DNA from: Rubripirellula amarantea | GTDB lineage: Bacteria > Planctomycetota > Planctomycetia > Pirellulales > Pirellulaceae | Assembly (NCBI RefSeq): GCF_007859865.1 | Contig: NZ_SJPI01000003.1 | Location: forward strand, 682,001-746,000 | Direction: 5' to 3' | Length of the DNA: 64,000 nucleotides | Shown here: in pieces, positions 9,023-19,200 of the stretch | Position numbering within the stretch: the stretch's first letter is position 1 | Layout: the number at the start of each line of letters is the position of its first letter | Notes under the pieces: generated by a model | Told to the model about the DNA's origin: nothing | Databases searched by the model: none | What the model saw: only the letters and a program-made list of their open reading frames with translations | Program-made: the position numbers and the translations under genes

Positions 9023-10317
9023 GACGGATCGAGTTCTTCGATGGCCACCCCAACGCGAGGCGTCCCCACTCGGTCGTAGGTTTCAGCAACCCAATGCGCA
9101 AACCAGAACCACGGCACCAACATCACTAACCAAATGAAGGTCAACTGGGACGCCGAAAGTTCACTTGAAAAGAACAACAACCCTAGGGCGGCTACCGCTT
9201 CGGCAAATGGTTTGATCATTCCCTTGACGACCACAATTGTTTCGCGGCGGATTTTTGGATCCAGAATGGAGTAGGCGGACGCGAGTCCTGGATCATGAAA
9301 CGATCGCCGCAACACGTTAAGTCCACGTCCCAACGTGAAAACCACAATCATCATCGCTGGCGTACCGGTCGCCAGTGCCGTAACACCGAGCACCGCCAAT
9401 AACAAGGGATAGGCATGAAGTGGTAAGCCAATGCCAAAGCGATCAAGCAGCTTGGTAGCGGTGGAGAGTTGCAACAGCAAAATCAATACATCGCTAACCG
9501 CATAGAAGGCCGCGAAGTAAGCGAGCAATCTTTGTTCGTCAACGAAGTAATCCCCTGCGACCACTTTCCACTGGTATCCTACCAACGCCAACACGGCTAC
9601 CTTCACACCGACTAACGCTGCCAGTGCATAGCGATATCGGTACGCGGCATGACCAATAGGACGGCGATGCACCGCTTGCATTCGCTCTCGCACGACGACC
9701 TTGGCACTCGCCAACTTTAGCAGCGACTTCGAGCTGGGAGTTCGCCCAAACGAAGAAGGCCGAGGCAACCATCGCGTCAACGCCAACGTCGCAAGGTCCA
9801 AGGCAGCCACGATGGCAATCCAAGTGGTTCCTTGTATTTCGGTCGACCCGAGACTCATCAATGCTCCCGCAACGATCCCGGCGATCGGACCGCCCATCGC
9901 CACCACGACATAAGGCCTTTTCGTTGACGACGACGCAAACGAATCGTTGGTGAACGTGGTTACGTATACCGAGTTCAACGATCCTCGGACTTCCCCGAGC
10001 ACATACAACGAGGCCAACAGAAAGAACGAGTGATGATCTTTGACCAGCGACAACGAGATTAGCAGTGAGCTTGCCCCCATGATCAACCAGCTCATCACGA
10101 CGCAAAGGCGTGGCGAGATTCGAGCGATCAACCAGCGGGTGGCAAACGAAACCAAAATGACGGTTAGTGCTGATGCAACCAGGACCACAGGAAGCGAATA
10201 GGATCCAACCCGCGATATGAACAAACTGATCCCGAGAGCGCTGGTGACGACGTAGCTCGCCGCTGACAAAAACGAGAAGCCAAAAAGCGTAACGATCGTT
10301 TGTTTGGAGTTGCTCAA
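9019..10317 (-). CDS. Multi-pass membrane protein, MFS/nucleotide-transporter-like
   Basis: This 432-residue protein has about 11-12 hydrophobic segments and short charged loops, consistent with a major-facilitator-type transporter of the inner membrane. Its general pattern also recalls ATP/ADP translocase-like (NTT) proteins, but I see no decisive signature, so the substrate is unknown. The start is a TTG at 10317 (SNSKQTIVTLFGF); an in-frame TAG lies 10 bases upstream and no ATG is available before the first membrane segment. The gene overlaps the SprT-like gene tail to tail by 4 bases. Its upstream neighbour on the same strand, the TOPRIM protein, ends 200 bases away. Confidence 0.7.
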   Translation of the reverse strand: MSNSKQTIVTLFGFSFLSAASYVVTSALGISLFISRVGSYSLPVVLVASALTVILVSFATRWLIARISPRLCVVMSWLIMGASSLLISLSLVKDHHSFFLLASLYVLGEVRGSLNSVYVTTFTNDSFASSSTKRPYVVVAMGGPIAGIVAGALMSLGSTEIQGTTWIAIVAALDLATLALTRWLPRPSSFGRTPSSKSLLKLASAKVVVRERMQAVHRRPIGHAAYRYRYALAALVGVKVAVLALVGYQWKVVAGDYFVDEQRLLAYFAAFYAVSDVLILLLQLSTATKLLDRFGIGLPLHAYPLLLAVLGVTALATGTPAMMIVVFTLGRGLNVLRRSFHDPGLASAYSILDPKIRRETIVVVKGMIKPFAEAVAALGLLFFSSELSASQLTFIWLVMLVPWFWFAHWVAETYDRVGTPRVGVAIEELDPS

Positions 10318-10517
10318 CGGTTTGATCTAAATCGACCTGATAACCCGGTGCGGCACAGAACGATCGAAAGGAGGGGCACAGTTTGGTGGGGAAGGAATCT
10401 CAGGTACGCGATCACTCAATGGCAGAGATTTCTCGGATACAAAGCTCGATGGGCCGTCAATTTAGGCAGCTTCAATTCAACGTCGAGCCTAATCTCGAGT
10501 TCACATAGAATCTCTAG

Positions 10518-11177
10518 TCACTTCGGCAATTGGCCGCCGAAAACACGAATCGCGGCCTCAGCGTCCTTACAATCGCACACGCTCCGATTGCGGGTCGCCG
10601 GATCGATACAGGTCGCGACCAACGCCGACTCATTCATGCTGGCCAAGCCTCGATACTTTTGGGTGTGATATTTCGCATTCTTTTCATCCAGTGCGGCTTT
10701 GATTTTTTGGTAGTGATCTTCGCTGTAGGCATGCAAAACCTCGGAACGATCAAGGGAAGCGATCTCGTAGACCGGTGGTCGGACGACACCGATTCGACCT
10801 GCCTGCAGTGCTGGCCGCATCCAACGGTAGAAGAACATCAACGCCAACGCACCACAGTGAATCCCGTCGGCGTCAGGGTCAAACAACAGGGTTACACGCT
10901 CGTAACGTAGCGATGCCAAGTTGAACGTTTCCCCCCACCCCGCACCGAGCGCGTCGATCAAAGCTAAGTACAACTCGTTCTTCGCCACGGCGCTGCGACT
11001 TGCCTTCCAAGCGTTCAGTGGCTTGCCCTGCATTGGCAAGACCGCTTGGGTCCGAGGACTGCGGGCGCGGACCGCCGCCTTGGACGCGGAATCACCTTCG
11101 ACGATGAAGATTTCGGCTTCCGTTCCGACACCGTGCTGGTAGCAATCGTGAAGTTTGATTGGCAGTCTAGGAAACAT
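10518..11177 (-). CDS. Stand-alone TOPRIM protein related to GyrB/ParE
   Basis: This 219-residue protein matches the TOPRIM region of type II topoisomerase B subunits. LPIKLHDC corresponds to the LPGKLADC block, EIFIVEGDSA contains the catalytic Glu, VLPMQGKPLN matches PLRGKxLN, and LLFDPDADGIH retains the metal-binding Asp triad. The GHKL ATPase and transducer domains (about 400 residues) are absent. A stop codon (TAA at 11211-11213, read on the minus strand) lies just upstream of the ATG, so this is not a truncated view of a larger frame. After TOPRIM, MLMFFYRWMRPALQAGRIGVVRPPVYEI matches the GyrB tail. It may partner an unseen ATPase subunit or be a reduced paralogue. The function is unknown; the domain call is firm. 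Confidence 0.85.
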   Translation of the reverse strand: MFPRLPIKLHDCYQHGVGTEAEIFIVEGDSASKAAVRARSPRTQAVLPMQGKPLNAWKASRSAVAKNELYLALIDALGAGWGETFNLASLRYERVTLLFDPDADGIHCGALALMFFYRWMRPALQAGRIGVVRPPVYEIASLDRSEVLHAYSEDHYQKIKAALDEKNAKYHTQKYRGLASMNESALVATCIDPATRNRSVCDCKDAEAAIRVFGGQLPK

Positions 11178-11299
11178 CGAAAAGGTCTCTGCCCGCTGAA
11201 CAAACGTGGTTTACGGTGCCACACCGCTGCGATCGACTTTCCCGATTGCTATGGTTCACTTGGAAAACCTCATCATCCTGCCGTAAAGTCCAAAACGCC

Positions 11300-12604
11300 A
11301 TGCGAAATTCAACGACCATCGTTTCTGTCTTTCTAACCGCTTTCTTTTTGGCGAACGCGGGCTCGTCCGAGAGCGTCGGCGTCCCAGGCAACATCGCCTG
11401 TGCAGAGGATATGCCTTCTAGCGCAGATTGGAACCAGTGGCGTGGTCCCCAGCGTGATGGTCATTCACTTTCCCCATCATGGCCAGCGTCGCTGAGTGAG
11501 GGATTCTCTTTGGTTTGGGAGAAACCGCTTGGACCGAGCTATAGCGGTCCAGTGACTTCAAACAACTTGGTCTACACCACAGAAACGGTGGACAAGAAGT
11601 CCGAACGAGTGACAGCCTTCGATATAGAAAGCGGCGAAGTTGCCTGGACCGTTTCCTGGGAAGGAGCGATGGCCGTACCTTTCTTCGCCGCCGCCAACGG
11701 CGATTGGATCCGCGCGACACCTGCTTGCAACGGAGACGCACTGGTTGTGTTGGGGATGCGTGACGTACTGGTATGCCTGGACGCGAAGACGGGCAACGAA
11801 CGGTGGCGGGTCGATTTCCCCAAGGTGATCGGATCAAGTTTGCCAGCTTTCGGTGCAGTTTGCTCTCCGTTAATCGACGGCGAAAACGTTTACGTTCAAA
11901 CGGGTGGTCCCACGGTCAAAGTCTCACTCACCGACGGTAGCGTACGCTGGCAATCGCTAGCCGGTGGAGACAGCATGATGAGCAGCGGTGCGTTTTCAAG
12001 TCCGATCATCGGTGAAGTGGCAGGCCAAAGACAATTGCTCGTTCAAACGCGAAGCGAGTTGTGTGGTGTTGATTTGCAGACGGGCGAATCACTATGGCGA
12101 CAACCTGTCGAAGCGTTCCGAGGCATGAACATTCTGACCCCCACGTTGATCGGAAACAAAATCTTCACAGCGGCACACAGTGGTCGATCGCAGCTCTTCG
12201 AAGTCACACATGACGACGAGGATGGATGGCGTGTTGATGAACTTTGGAATCAAAAAACCCAGGGCTACATGTCGTCACCCGTTGTGATCAAAGATCAGAT
12301 TTATCTGCATGCCAAAAACCAACGCTTCACATCATTCGATATCGCGTCAGGACACATCCGCTGGACGAGCAAACCGTTTGGGAAATATTGCAGCATGATC
12401 GTCAACGACGATCAAATTCTCGCACTTGATAGCAGCGGGGCGTTGAATTTGATTGCTCATGATGAGAAATCACTCCGCATCCTGGATTCGGCTGACGTTG
12501 CCGAGGACGCTTGGGCTCATCTAGCAATCGCTGGCGACCGATTATTCGTCCGAGACTTGGCTGCGTTGAAAGTTTTTCGTTTCAAAAAGTCACTAGGCGA
12601 ATAA
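11300..12604 (+). CDS. Secreted PQQ-like beta-propeller protein
   Basis: This 434-residue protein has an N-terminal signal peptide (TTIVSVFLTAFFLANAG), then DWNQWRGPQRDGHS, the opening typical of planctomycete PQQ-propeller proteins. Repeated blades follow, such as AFDIESGEVAWTVSW, CLDAKTGNERWRVDF and GVDLQTGESLWRQ, each with the W-containing tryptophan-docking motif. The fold matches BamB-like seven- or eight-bladed propellers. No PQQ-enzyme catalytic residues are evident, so a scaffold or ligand-binding role in the periplasm is more likely than a dehydrogenase. The start at 11300 gives a well-placed signal peptide; the frame is open from 11216. It is divergent from the TOPRIM gene (122 bases between starts). 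Confidence 0.87.
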   Translation: MRNSTTIVSVFLTAFFLANAGSSESVGVPGNIACAEDMPSSADWNQWRGPQRDGHSLSPSWPASLSEGFSLVWEKPLGPSYSGPVTSNNLVYTTETVDKKSERVTAFDIESGEVAWTVSWEGAMAVPFFAAANGDWIRATPACNGDALVVLGMRDVLVCLDAKTGNERWRVDFPKVIGSSLPAFGAVCSPLIDGENVYVQTGGPTVKVSLTDGSVRWQSLAGGDSMMSSGAFSSPIIGEVAGQRQLLVQTRSELCGVDLQTGESLWRQPVEAFRGMNILTPTLIGNKIFTAAHSGRSQLFEVTHDDEDGWRVDELWNQKTQGYMSSPVVIKDQIYLHAKNQRFTSFDIASGHIRWTSKPFGKYCSMIVNDDQILALDSSGALNLIAHDEKSLRILDSADVAEDAWAHLAIAGDRLFVRDLAALKVFRFKKSLGE

Positions 12605-12720
12605 TGTTCAGGATCAGATTTTACGCATTGATACACACTGAAACCAATATCGAGCTGTCGCCAAGCGAATATAACAACGCCAAACCGAGGCAAGTTCCGC
12701 GTTGTTAATAGTTATTGAAG

Positions 12721-14292
12721 ATGTCAAACGAGTTGAACCCGTCATTCTCGCCAACGCCCCAACGTCGTCGACACGACATGGATGCACTGCGTGGGGTGGC
12801 GATGTTGCTAGGAATTGTGCTGCACGGGGCAATTTCGTTCATTCCCGGCGCTGGCGGATGGGCGGTCAAAGATCCGGTGTCAAGCGAGGGATTTGCGTGG
12901 TTGTTGGCCGGGATTCATGGCTTTCGCATGCCGCTGTTCTTTTTGATTAGCGGCTACTTCACCATGATGCTCTACCGTCGTCGCGGGATGGCGTCCTTGC
13001 TGCGGCAACGGACGAAACGCATTTTGGTGCCAATGCTAATCGGCCTGATCACGATCATTCCCGCTAACTGGATAGTATCGGCATACGTCGGCGAACAAAT
13101 TCAGGCGACACAGGAAACTCAGCCGACCGAGTCGCCAACCGACATTTTTGCATCGGCAGCAAGTGGTGATGTCGAACAAGTTCGCAAGCTGATTGATGAA
13201 GGAGCCGACATCGACCAACGATCCGCCGACGGTGCAACGGCATTGTTGATTGCATCATTTTTCGGACGCGTTGAAGTTGTCGAACTTCTACTCGCTCGCG
13301 GTGCCGACCCGAACATTGCTAATCATAATGGTGACCTTCCCAACACGGTCCTGGCTGCCCCCTGGGGAATCACGCAATGGCTCGCAGATCTGTCCAAGGT
13401 GCAAGTTCAACGAGATGAAGTTGAAGCTGGTCGCAGGAGGATTGCCGGACTGCTTCCCAAGGTTCCCGACGGACAGGTTGCGACAAAAGCAGGCGAACTT
13501 CGGGGGTTGCTCTTTGACTTTCCTCTCTTCGGTCACCTTTGGTTTCTTTGGTTTCTCACATGGCTTGTCGCTGGCTTTGCGATTGTGATGACAGTCGCCA
13601 GATGGCTGCGTTTCAAGGCGTTACCGGATTGGATGACGGGCCGCTTTTGTTATTTGTGGCTAATTCCCGCAACGATGGCAGCACAAAGTTTCATGAGGAA
13701 TTTTGGCACTGGATTTGGACCTGATACATCGTTGGGATTGCTGCCAATACCATCCGTGTTGATTTACTACGCTTTGTTTTTTGGTTTCGGAGCAATCTGT
13801 TTTGATCGCGAGAAACGCTCTGAACATGGGCAACTGCAAATTGGCAATTTGTGGTGGGTCACGATTCCAGCCTGCCTGTTGCTCGTATTCCCCGTTGGAT
13901 TGATTCTGACGCATATGGAAAACGCCGAAATGCGTTGGGGTGGTCTTCTTGCTCAGTCTTGCTTCGCTTGGATGATGACGTTTGGCATGATGGGGCTATT
14001 CCGCAAACACCTTTCGCATCCTAGCGCCACGATGCGATACTTGTCGGATTCATCTTATTGGCTTTACCTGGCACATATTCCATTGATTATCTATGTCCAG
14101 TATTGGGTGTATCACTATCAGCTACCAGCGGCGATCAAGTTTGCCATCGTATGTTCGGTAACGACTGTGATTTTGCTGCTGAGCTATCACTGGTTCATTC
14201 GTTACACGCCGATTGGAACGTTGTTGAATGGCAAACGTTCACGGACACCCGAGTCGGACCGTGTCCTTGAAGCGGTACTGCTCGAACGCTAA
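12721..14292 (+). CDS. Acyltransferase family 3 membrane protein with inserted ankyrin repeats
   Basis: This 523-residue protein begins with RRRHDMDALRGVAMLLGIVLHG (written here over residues 15-36), the hallmark of acyltransferase-3 (OafA/OpgC-like) integral membrane O-acyltransferases. His35 is the likely catalytic residue. About ten membrane segments follow. After the third, residues 141-213 form two ankyrin repeats (ASGDVEQVRKLIDEGADID, then a second with GRVEVVELLLARGADPN). The membrane domain resumes near residue 264. The enzyme should transfer an acyl group to a surface glycan or lipid; the soluble ankyrin insert may bind a protein or regulate it. The start is ATG 12721; a TTG two codons upstream is possible. 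Confidence 0.88.
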   Translation: MSNELNPSFSPTPQRRRHDMDALRGVAMLLGIVLHGAISFIPGAGGWAVKDPVSSEGFAWLLAGIHGFRMPLFFLISGYFTMMLYRRRGMASLLRQRTKRILVPMLIGLITIIPANWIVSAYVGEQIQATQETQPTESPTDIFASAASGDVEQVRKLIDEGADIDQRSADGATALLIASFFGRVEVVELLLARGADPNIANHNGDLPNTVLAAPWGITQWLADLSKVQVQRDEVEAGRRRIAGLLPKVPDGQVATKAGELRGLLFDFPLFGHLWFLWFLTWLVAGFAIVMTVARWLRFKALPDWMTGRFCYLWLIPATMAAQSFMRNFGTGFGPDTSLGLLPIPSVLIYYALFFGFGAICFDREKRSEHGQLQIGNLWWVTIPACLLLVFPVGLILTHMENAEMRWGGLLAQSCFAWMMTFGMMGLFRKHLSHPSATMRYLSDSSYWLYLAHIPLIIYVQYWVYHYQLPAAIKFAIVCSVTTVILLLSYHWFIRYTPIGTLLNGKRSRTPESDRVLEAVLLER

Positions 14293-14425
14293 GACTTGCG
14301 TGACGGCATCAGAAGGATCCCGACATAGGGCACCATGGTCTGATGGTCATTTGAAATCGCTGGTCTAGCTAGTTAAAAGGAATACGACTTGTTCCAATGC
14401 GTTGTCTCGCTGCGAAGCGATATCC

Positions 14426-14476
14426 CGTTACTTAGCGGTACCCCGGTACTTAGCGGCATTTCGGTGCTTAGCGATG
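14426..14476 (+). repeat. 18-bp tandem repeat ending in the start codon
   Basis: cgttacttagcggtaccc (14426-14443) is followed by cggtacttagcggcattt (14444-14461) and a partial third copy (14462-14476) whose last three bases are the ATG of the PLP-enzyme gene. Confidence 0.85.
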
Positions 14477-16030
14477 TCTTCCACCGCTAACCCTGATGCC
14501 GCGGATTCCGCGTCGTCGAATCATCGCGAAGGCGAGAATGATTTTCGTAAGCATTGCGTCGGATTGTGCCCATTGGACGCAAAGGTTGAACCATGGATGG
14601 TGGAAGCGATTAGCAGTGGCACGTTGGCAGAAATGATCCAACGTCACGGTTCGCCGCTGCATTTGATCCATCCCGATTTGATGCGCCAGAACATGGCGTC
14701 GTTGGTTCAGTGCGGTCGTGAACGCTTGTTGGACTTTCGAGTGTTTTACGCAATGAAAGCCAACAAATGCTCGGCATTCTTGAAGACGGCCATTGACCAA
14801 GGGCTAGGCGTCGACGTGGCCAGCTTGCAAGAACTCGAGCGGGCATTGGAAGCGGGAGCCAAGGCGAACGATATCGTTTGCACGGCGGCGGTGAAGGGTG
14901 TGAACTTGCTTCGCCGATGCAGCCAACAACAAATCTTGACAGTGATCGATAACGACGACGAAATCATTTCGTTGCAGTCGTTTACAACACCGCCCCCAAT
15001 CGCTATCCGAATAAGCGGCTTCCATTGCGATGGACAACCGTTGAAATCGCGATTCGGTTTTGATGTCAGCGAAATCGAAACCTTACTGATGACCTTGGAC
15101 TATCACCGATTGAACGTTCAGGGAATACATTTCCATTTGCACGGCGCTAGCATACAGCAACGAGTCGAGGCCTTGCGTCAGTCACTGGTAATCGTCGAGC
15201 GTTTCCGGTCCGCAGGTCATGCAATCCGATTTGTCGACATGGGGGGCGGAATTCCGGTTGGCTATCTCGATCAAGAAAGTCAGTGGGACGACTTTTGGAT
15301 CCAACATGGCGATGCCATGCTAGACCGACGCGATGCTATAACGCACGACAATCACAAATTAGGTCGACACATCAACGGCAATCGTATTGAAGGTGTCCCC
15401 AACGTTTACCCCTGCTTTAAAGGTCCCGTGGGATCCTTGTGGCTAGGCGAACTCCTGGACACGCCGTTTGAAAACGTTGATTCAAGCATGAGTTCACGAT
15501 CGTCGATTGGAAATGAGTTCATACGTTTGAACTTGCAACTGCGATGCGAACCAGGACGCAGTTTACTGGACGGTTGCGGGGTGACACTCGCGCGGGTTGA
15601 GTTTCGCAAACGGCGTGAAGATCGTTGGCTGATTGGGTTGGCGATGAACCACACTCAATGCCGAACGACTCATGATGAACACATGGTGGATCCGATCTTG
15701 ATACCGTCGGCGATGGGAACAACATTCCGCGAAGCTAGTCGCTGTGCTTCCAACGACGAAGCGAATGACCAACCCATCGATGGCTATCTTGTCGGCGCCT
15801 ATTGCACGGAAACCGATTTGATAATGCTGAGATGCCTTCACTTTCCCAAGGGTGTTCGCGTTGGCGACATCGTCATGATTCCGAATACGGCAGGCTACTG
15901 GATGCACATGATGGAATCGCCTTCCCATCAAATGCCGCTGGCGAAGAATCTAATTTGGTCCACCGGTGCCTTAGACCTCACTCATTCGTCGGCCCCAACG
16001 CTCGCTAACGAATGCCATACGCCTAATTGA
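14474..16030 (+). CDS. Fold-type III PLP-dependent decarboxylase-like enzyme
   Basis: This 518-residue protein resembles the alanine-racemase-fold decarboxylases of diaminopimelate, ornithine and arginine. Lys95 in FYAMKANK is the PLP Schiff-base lysine, HFHLHGAS corresponds to the HxGS region, DMGGGIP to the phosphate-binding GGG, and Glu359 in CEPGR is conserved. YCTETD (Cys444) takes the place of the catalytic Cys box that normally reads CESGD. It is longer than lysA products and resembles the less characterised Y4yA-type group, so the substrate is uncertain. I chose the ATG at 14474; upstream codons in the same frame run through a tandem repeat. It follows the acyltransferase gene by 181 bases. 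Confidence 0.83.
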   Translation: MSSTANPDAADSASSNHREGENDFRKHCVGLCPLDAKVEPWMVEAISSGTLAEMIQRHGSPLHLIHPDLMRQNMASLVQCGRERLLDFRVFYAMKANKCSAFLKTAIDQGLGVDVASLQELERALEAGAKANDIVCTAAVKGVNLLRRCSQQQILTVIDNDDEIISLQSFTTPPPIAIRISGFHCDGQPLKSRFGFDVSEIETLLMTLDYHRLNVQGIHFHLHGASIQQRVEALRQSLVIVERFRSAGHAIRFVDMGGGIPVGYLDQESQWDDFWIQHGDAMLDRRDAITHDNHKLGRHINGNRIEGVPNVYPCFKGPVGSLWLGELLDTPFENVDSSMSSRSSIGNEFIRLNLQLRCEPGRSLLDGCGVTLARVEFRKRREDRWLIGLAMNHTQCRTTHDEHMVDPILIPSAMGTTFREASRCASNDEANDQPIDGYLVGAYCTETDLIMLRCLHFPKGVRVGDIVMIPNTAGYWMHMMESPSHQMPLAKNLIWSTGALDLTHSSAPTLANECHTPN

Positions 16031-16257
16031 AGCGACGTGAACCAAATTGACGTTCAGCGGCCAGTTTTCTAGCTGCGTGTCGGTGGCAAGCAATCAACCG
16101 CATCTGCGTAAAAACCAGCAATCTGGGCGACTTTTTGCGGATGAACAGCCTGTTGCGAAGTTCTGGGAATTACGGACCAGATGGCGCACGACTGTGGTTC
16201 GAGCTGTTAAAACAGAGTCAAATACAGGCTTCACGCAACTTAGGTAAGTAATACATC

Positions 16258-19200
16258 ATGTTCGCAAGGCAACCAGTCAGTATGGGCAAACCGCATCGAA
16301 ACTCGACCGCCGTTGGAACTCGCAACCGTCTGCGTTCCAAATTCCGAAGTCTTCTAGGCGAGCGTTTGGAAGACCGCCGCGTGCTCGCAAGCTACGTGGT
16401 TGATACCGCCGAAGATGTGGTCGCGGATGATGGAATGATCAGCCTTCGAGAAGCATTGCAGGCATCCAATACCAATGCGGTGGTGAATGCGGATACGATC
16501 GCTGGTGAAGCTGGCCCCGACATAGTCGACACCATTACGTTCGCGAGCGGCTTATCTCAGATCACGTTGTCGAGCCAGTTGACGATTAGTGATGCCGTCG
16601 CAATTTCGCTGGGCGATGCGACAGACGTGACCATTTCGGGGAATTTTGCATCGCGAATTTTTTCGATCGACATCGGAACGATTTTTACGATTCCTAATGA
16701 AGTAAGCATCGATGGCTTAACTTTGATCGAAGGGGTTGCTGACATCGGCGGTGCAATTCTGGTGAACCGACTCCAGGAACTCACGCTTAACGACGTGACC
16801 ATCCAAACGAGTGAAGCCACCGGGAATGAGTCAACCGAAGGTGGCGGTGCGTTGTTTAACGATGGTGGCATAGTCACGATCACAAACTCTACTTTCGAAG
16901 ACAACGTCGCATCGGGAACATCAGGTAGCGGCGGTGCTATCTTTAATGCGGAGATTGGAACTCTATCAGTCACTGATTCGATCATCCGCAACAATGTTGC
17001 CAATCGGGCAGGTGGAAGAATCGAAGACAACTCGGGATCAGGATTTGGGACAACGCTTGATGGGGTCACGCTTTCCGGAAACATGGCAGGTCCCGCCGGG
17101 TTTGCTGCACCCGGCAATGGGGGAGGTCTGCATGTGACCGGCACCGCCGACGTAGAAGTTATCGGCAGCACCATCGACGCAAACTTTGCCGCATCCGAAG
17201 GCGGCGGCCTGTGGAACGACAGCGGCACGATGACTATTTCTACCGACTCGGTGATCACCAATAACATTGCCGCTGGGATGGGTGCCGACCAAGGAGGCGG
17301 TGGTGTGTTCAACGCAGGCGGGATCATCGACATCTTTGACACGATGGTTACGAACAATGTGGCAGCCGGCGCTGCCGCGTTTTCCCTTTCAGGCGATCAA
17401 GAAAATCCGGCGGTCATCACGGATGCCTTTGGCGACGCCTTGCTAATTTATGACGCAGAAGCACAAACACTTCGTGTCGATATTTACGTCGAAGGGATCG
17501 AGCTGACCGATGACACCGCGCTGCCGGAATTGTCGGGTGCCCACATTCATATCGGCGACGTTGGAGTCAACGGAGCCGTTGAGATCAACTTTGGCACCAA
17601 CGGTTGGGTCAACGACGGTGCAGGTATCCGTTTGCGATTAGATGATGTTGCTGTTCCCAGCGCCAACCTTGATGCGATACTAACCGGTGGTGCCTATGTA
17701 AATATCCACAGCAGCGACAATGGTGGCGGCGAGATCCGAGGTCAAATCGTTTTCCCAAGCCCCATGGGAAGCGGCGGAGGAATCTTCAACGATCAAGGTG
17801 AAGTCACAGCAACAAACTCAGTGATTTCGTCGAATGTCGCTAGTCGAGCCGGCGGAGGAATTGAGAACAACGATGGAGTAGTCGCCCTGACCAATGTCTC
17901 GCTCGACAACAACACAGCAGGACCGACTGGAATCGCCAGCCCAGGAAACGGTGGTGGCCTGCACACCAGTGGCCCCGGTTCAGTGACGATCATCGATAGC
18001 TCGGTCTCCGGCAATATATCAGCACTTGAAGGCGGTGGTCTTTGGAACAGCGCCACGGGAACCATGACAATTGAGCGATCAACGATTGCCGCCAACACGT
18101 CCATCGACGGGGGTGGTGTGTTTAATCTTGGCGATACGGGCAGTACGTCGATCACGAACTCAACCATTGCCGCAAATACAGCTACGGGATTGGGCGGAGG
18201 CATCGCGATCCAAGATGGAACCGTCAACCTGACCAGCGTGACCATCGCAGCCAACACGGCGGCAATCGGCGGTGGTATCGGAGTCGCGAATGGAACCGTC
18301 ACCTCCATCAACTCGATCATCGGGACCAATACCGCTACGACTGGCCCAGATATTTCAGGTTCAATCACAAGCAACGGCAACAATATTGTCGGGGACACTA
18401 CTGATGCGACGATTGTGAATTCCGCGTCGTCGGACCTTCTTGACACCGATCCAGTGATTGGCACCCTTGCTGACAATAGCGGACCGACTCAGACGATTGA
18501 GTTACTCGCGGGTAGTCCTGCGATTGACGCGGGCGTTTTGGCGGGCCTGGACGTCGACCAACGCGGGCAAGCCAGACCGCAAGGCAGCGAAGCTGACATT
18601 GGTGCGTTTGAAGGAACGGGAACCGTTTCCACCGACGACGCCATTTTTTCAATCGCCGCAACGACCGCCGATCAAGACGAGGGTGATACCGGCGTCACCG
18701 CATTCACGTTCACGGTCACTCGCAGCGTCAACACCGTTGGGGCTAGTTCCGTTGACTTCGCTGTGGAGGGAACCGGTACGAGTCCGGCCGACGCCACGGA
18801 TTTTGAAAACATGGAACTGACCACCGGCACGCTTGATTTTGCAGATGGCGAGACGACGATGACGATTACCGTTAACGTGGTCGGCGACACCGCTACTGAA
18901 GCAGACGACACGTTCAATGTTGTGTTGAGCAATCCATCGGTGGGTTCGCAAGTCGACACAACCGCCACATCGGCCTTGGCCACCATCCGGAATGATGACC
19001 TCGCAAGCGGTCCTACGTTGGAAATTGCCGCTGAGACTTCTGATCAAGACGAGGGCGATGCGGACGCAACTTCATTCACCTTCACTGTCACGCGAGCCAA
19101 TTCCACAACGGGAACAACCACGGTCGACTTCGCGGTAGTTGGAAGTGGAACAACCCCCGCTGCCGCTGACGATTTTACCGGAGGCGTTTTACCAACCGGA

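Noticed and set aside
10518-11177. Pseudogene of gyrB
   Set aside because: The frame is intact and catalytic residues are kept, so a functional short protein is more likely.
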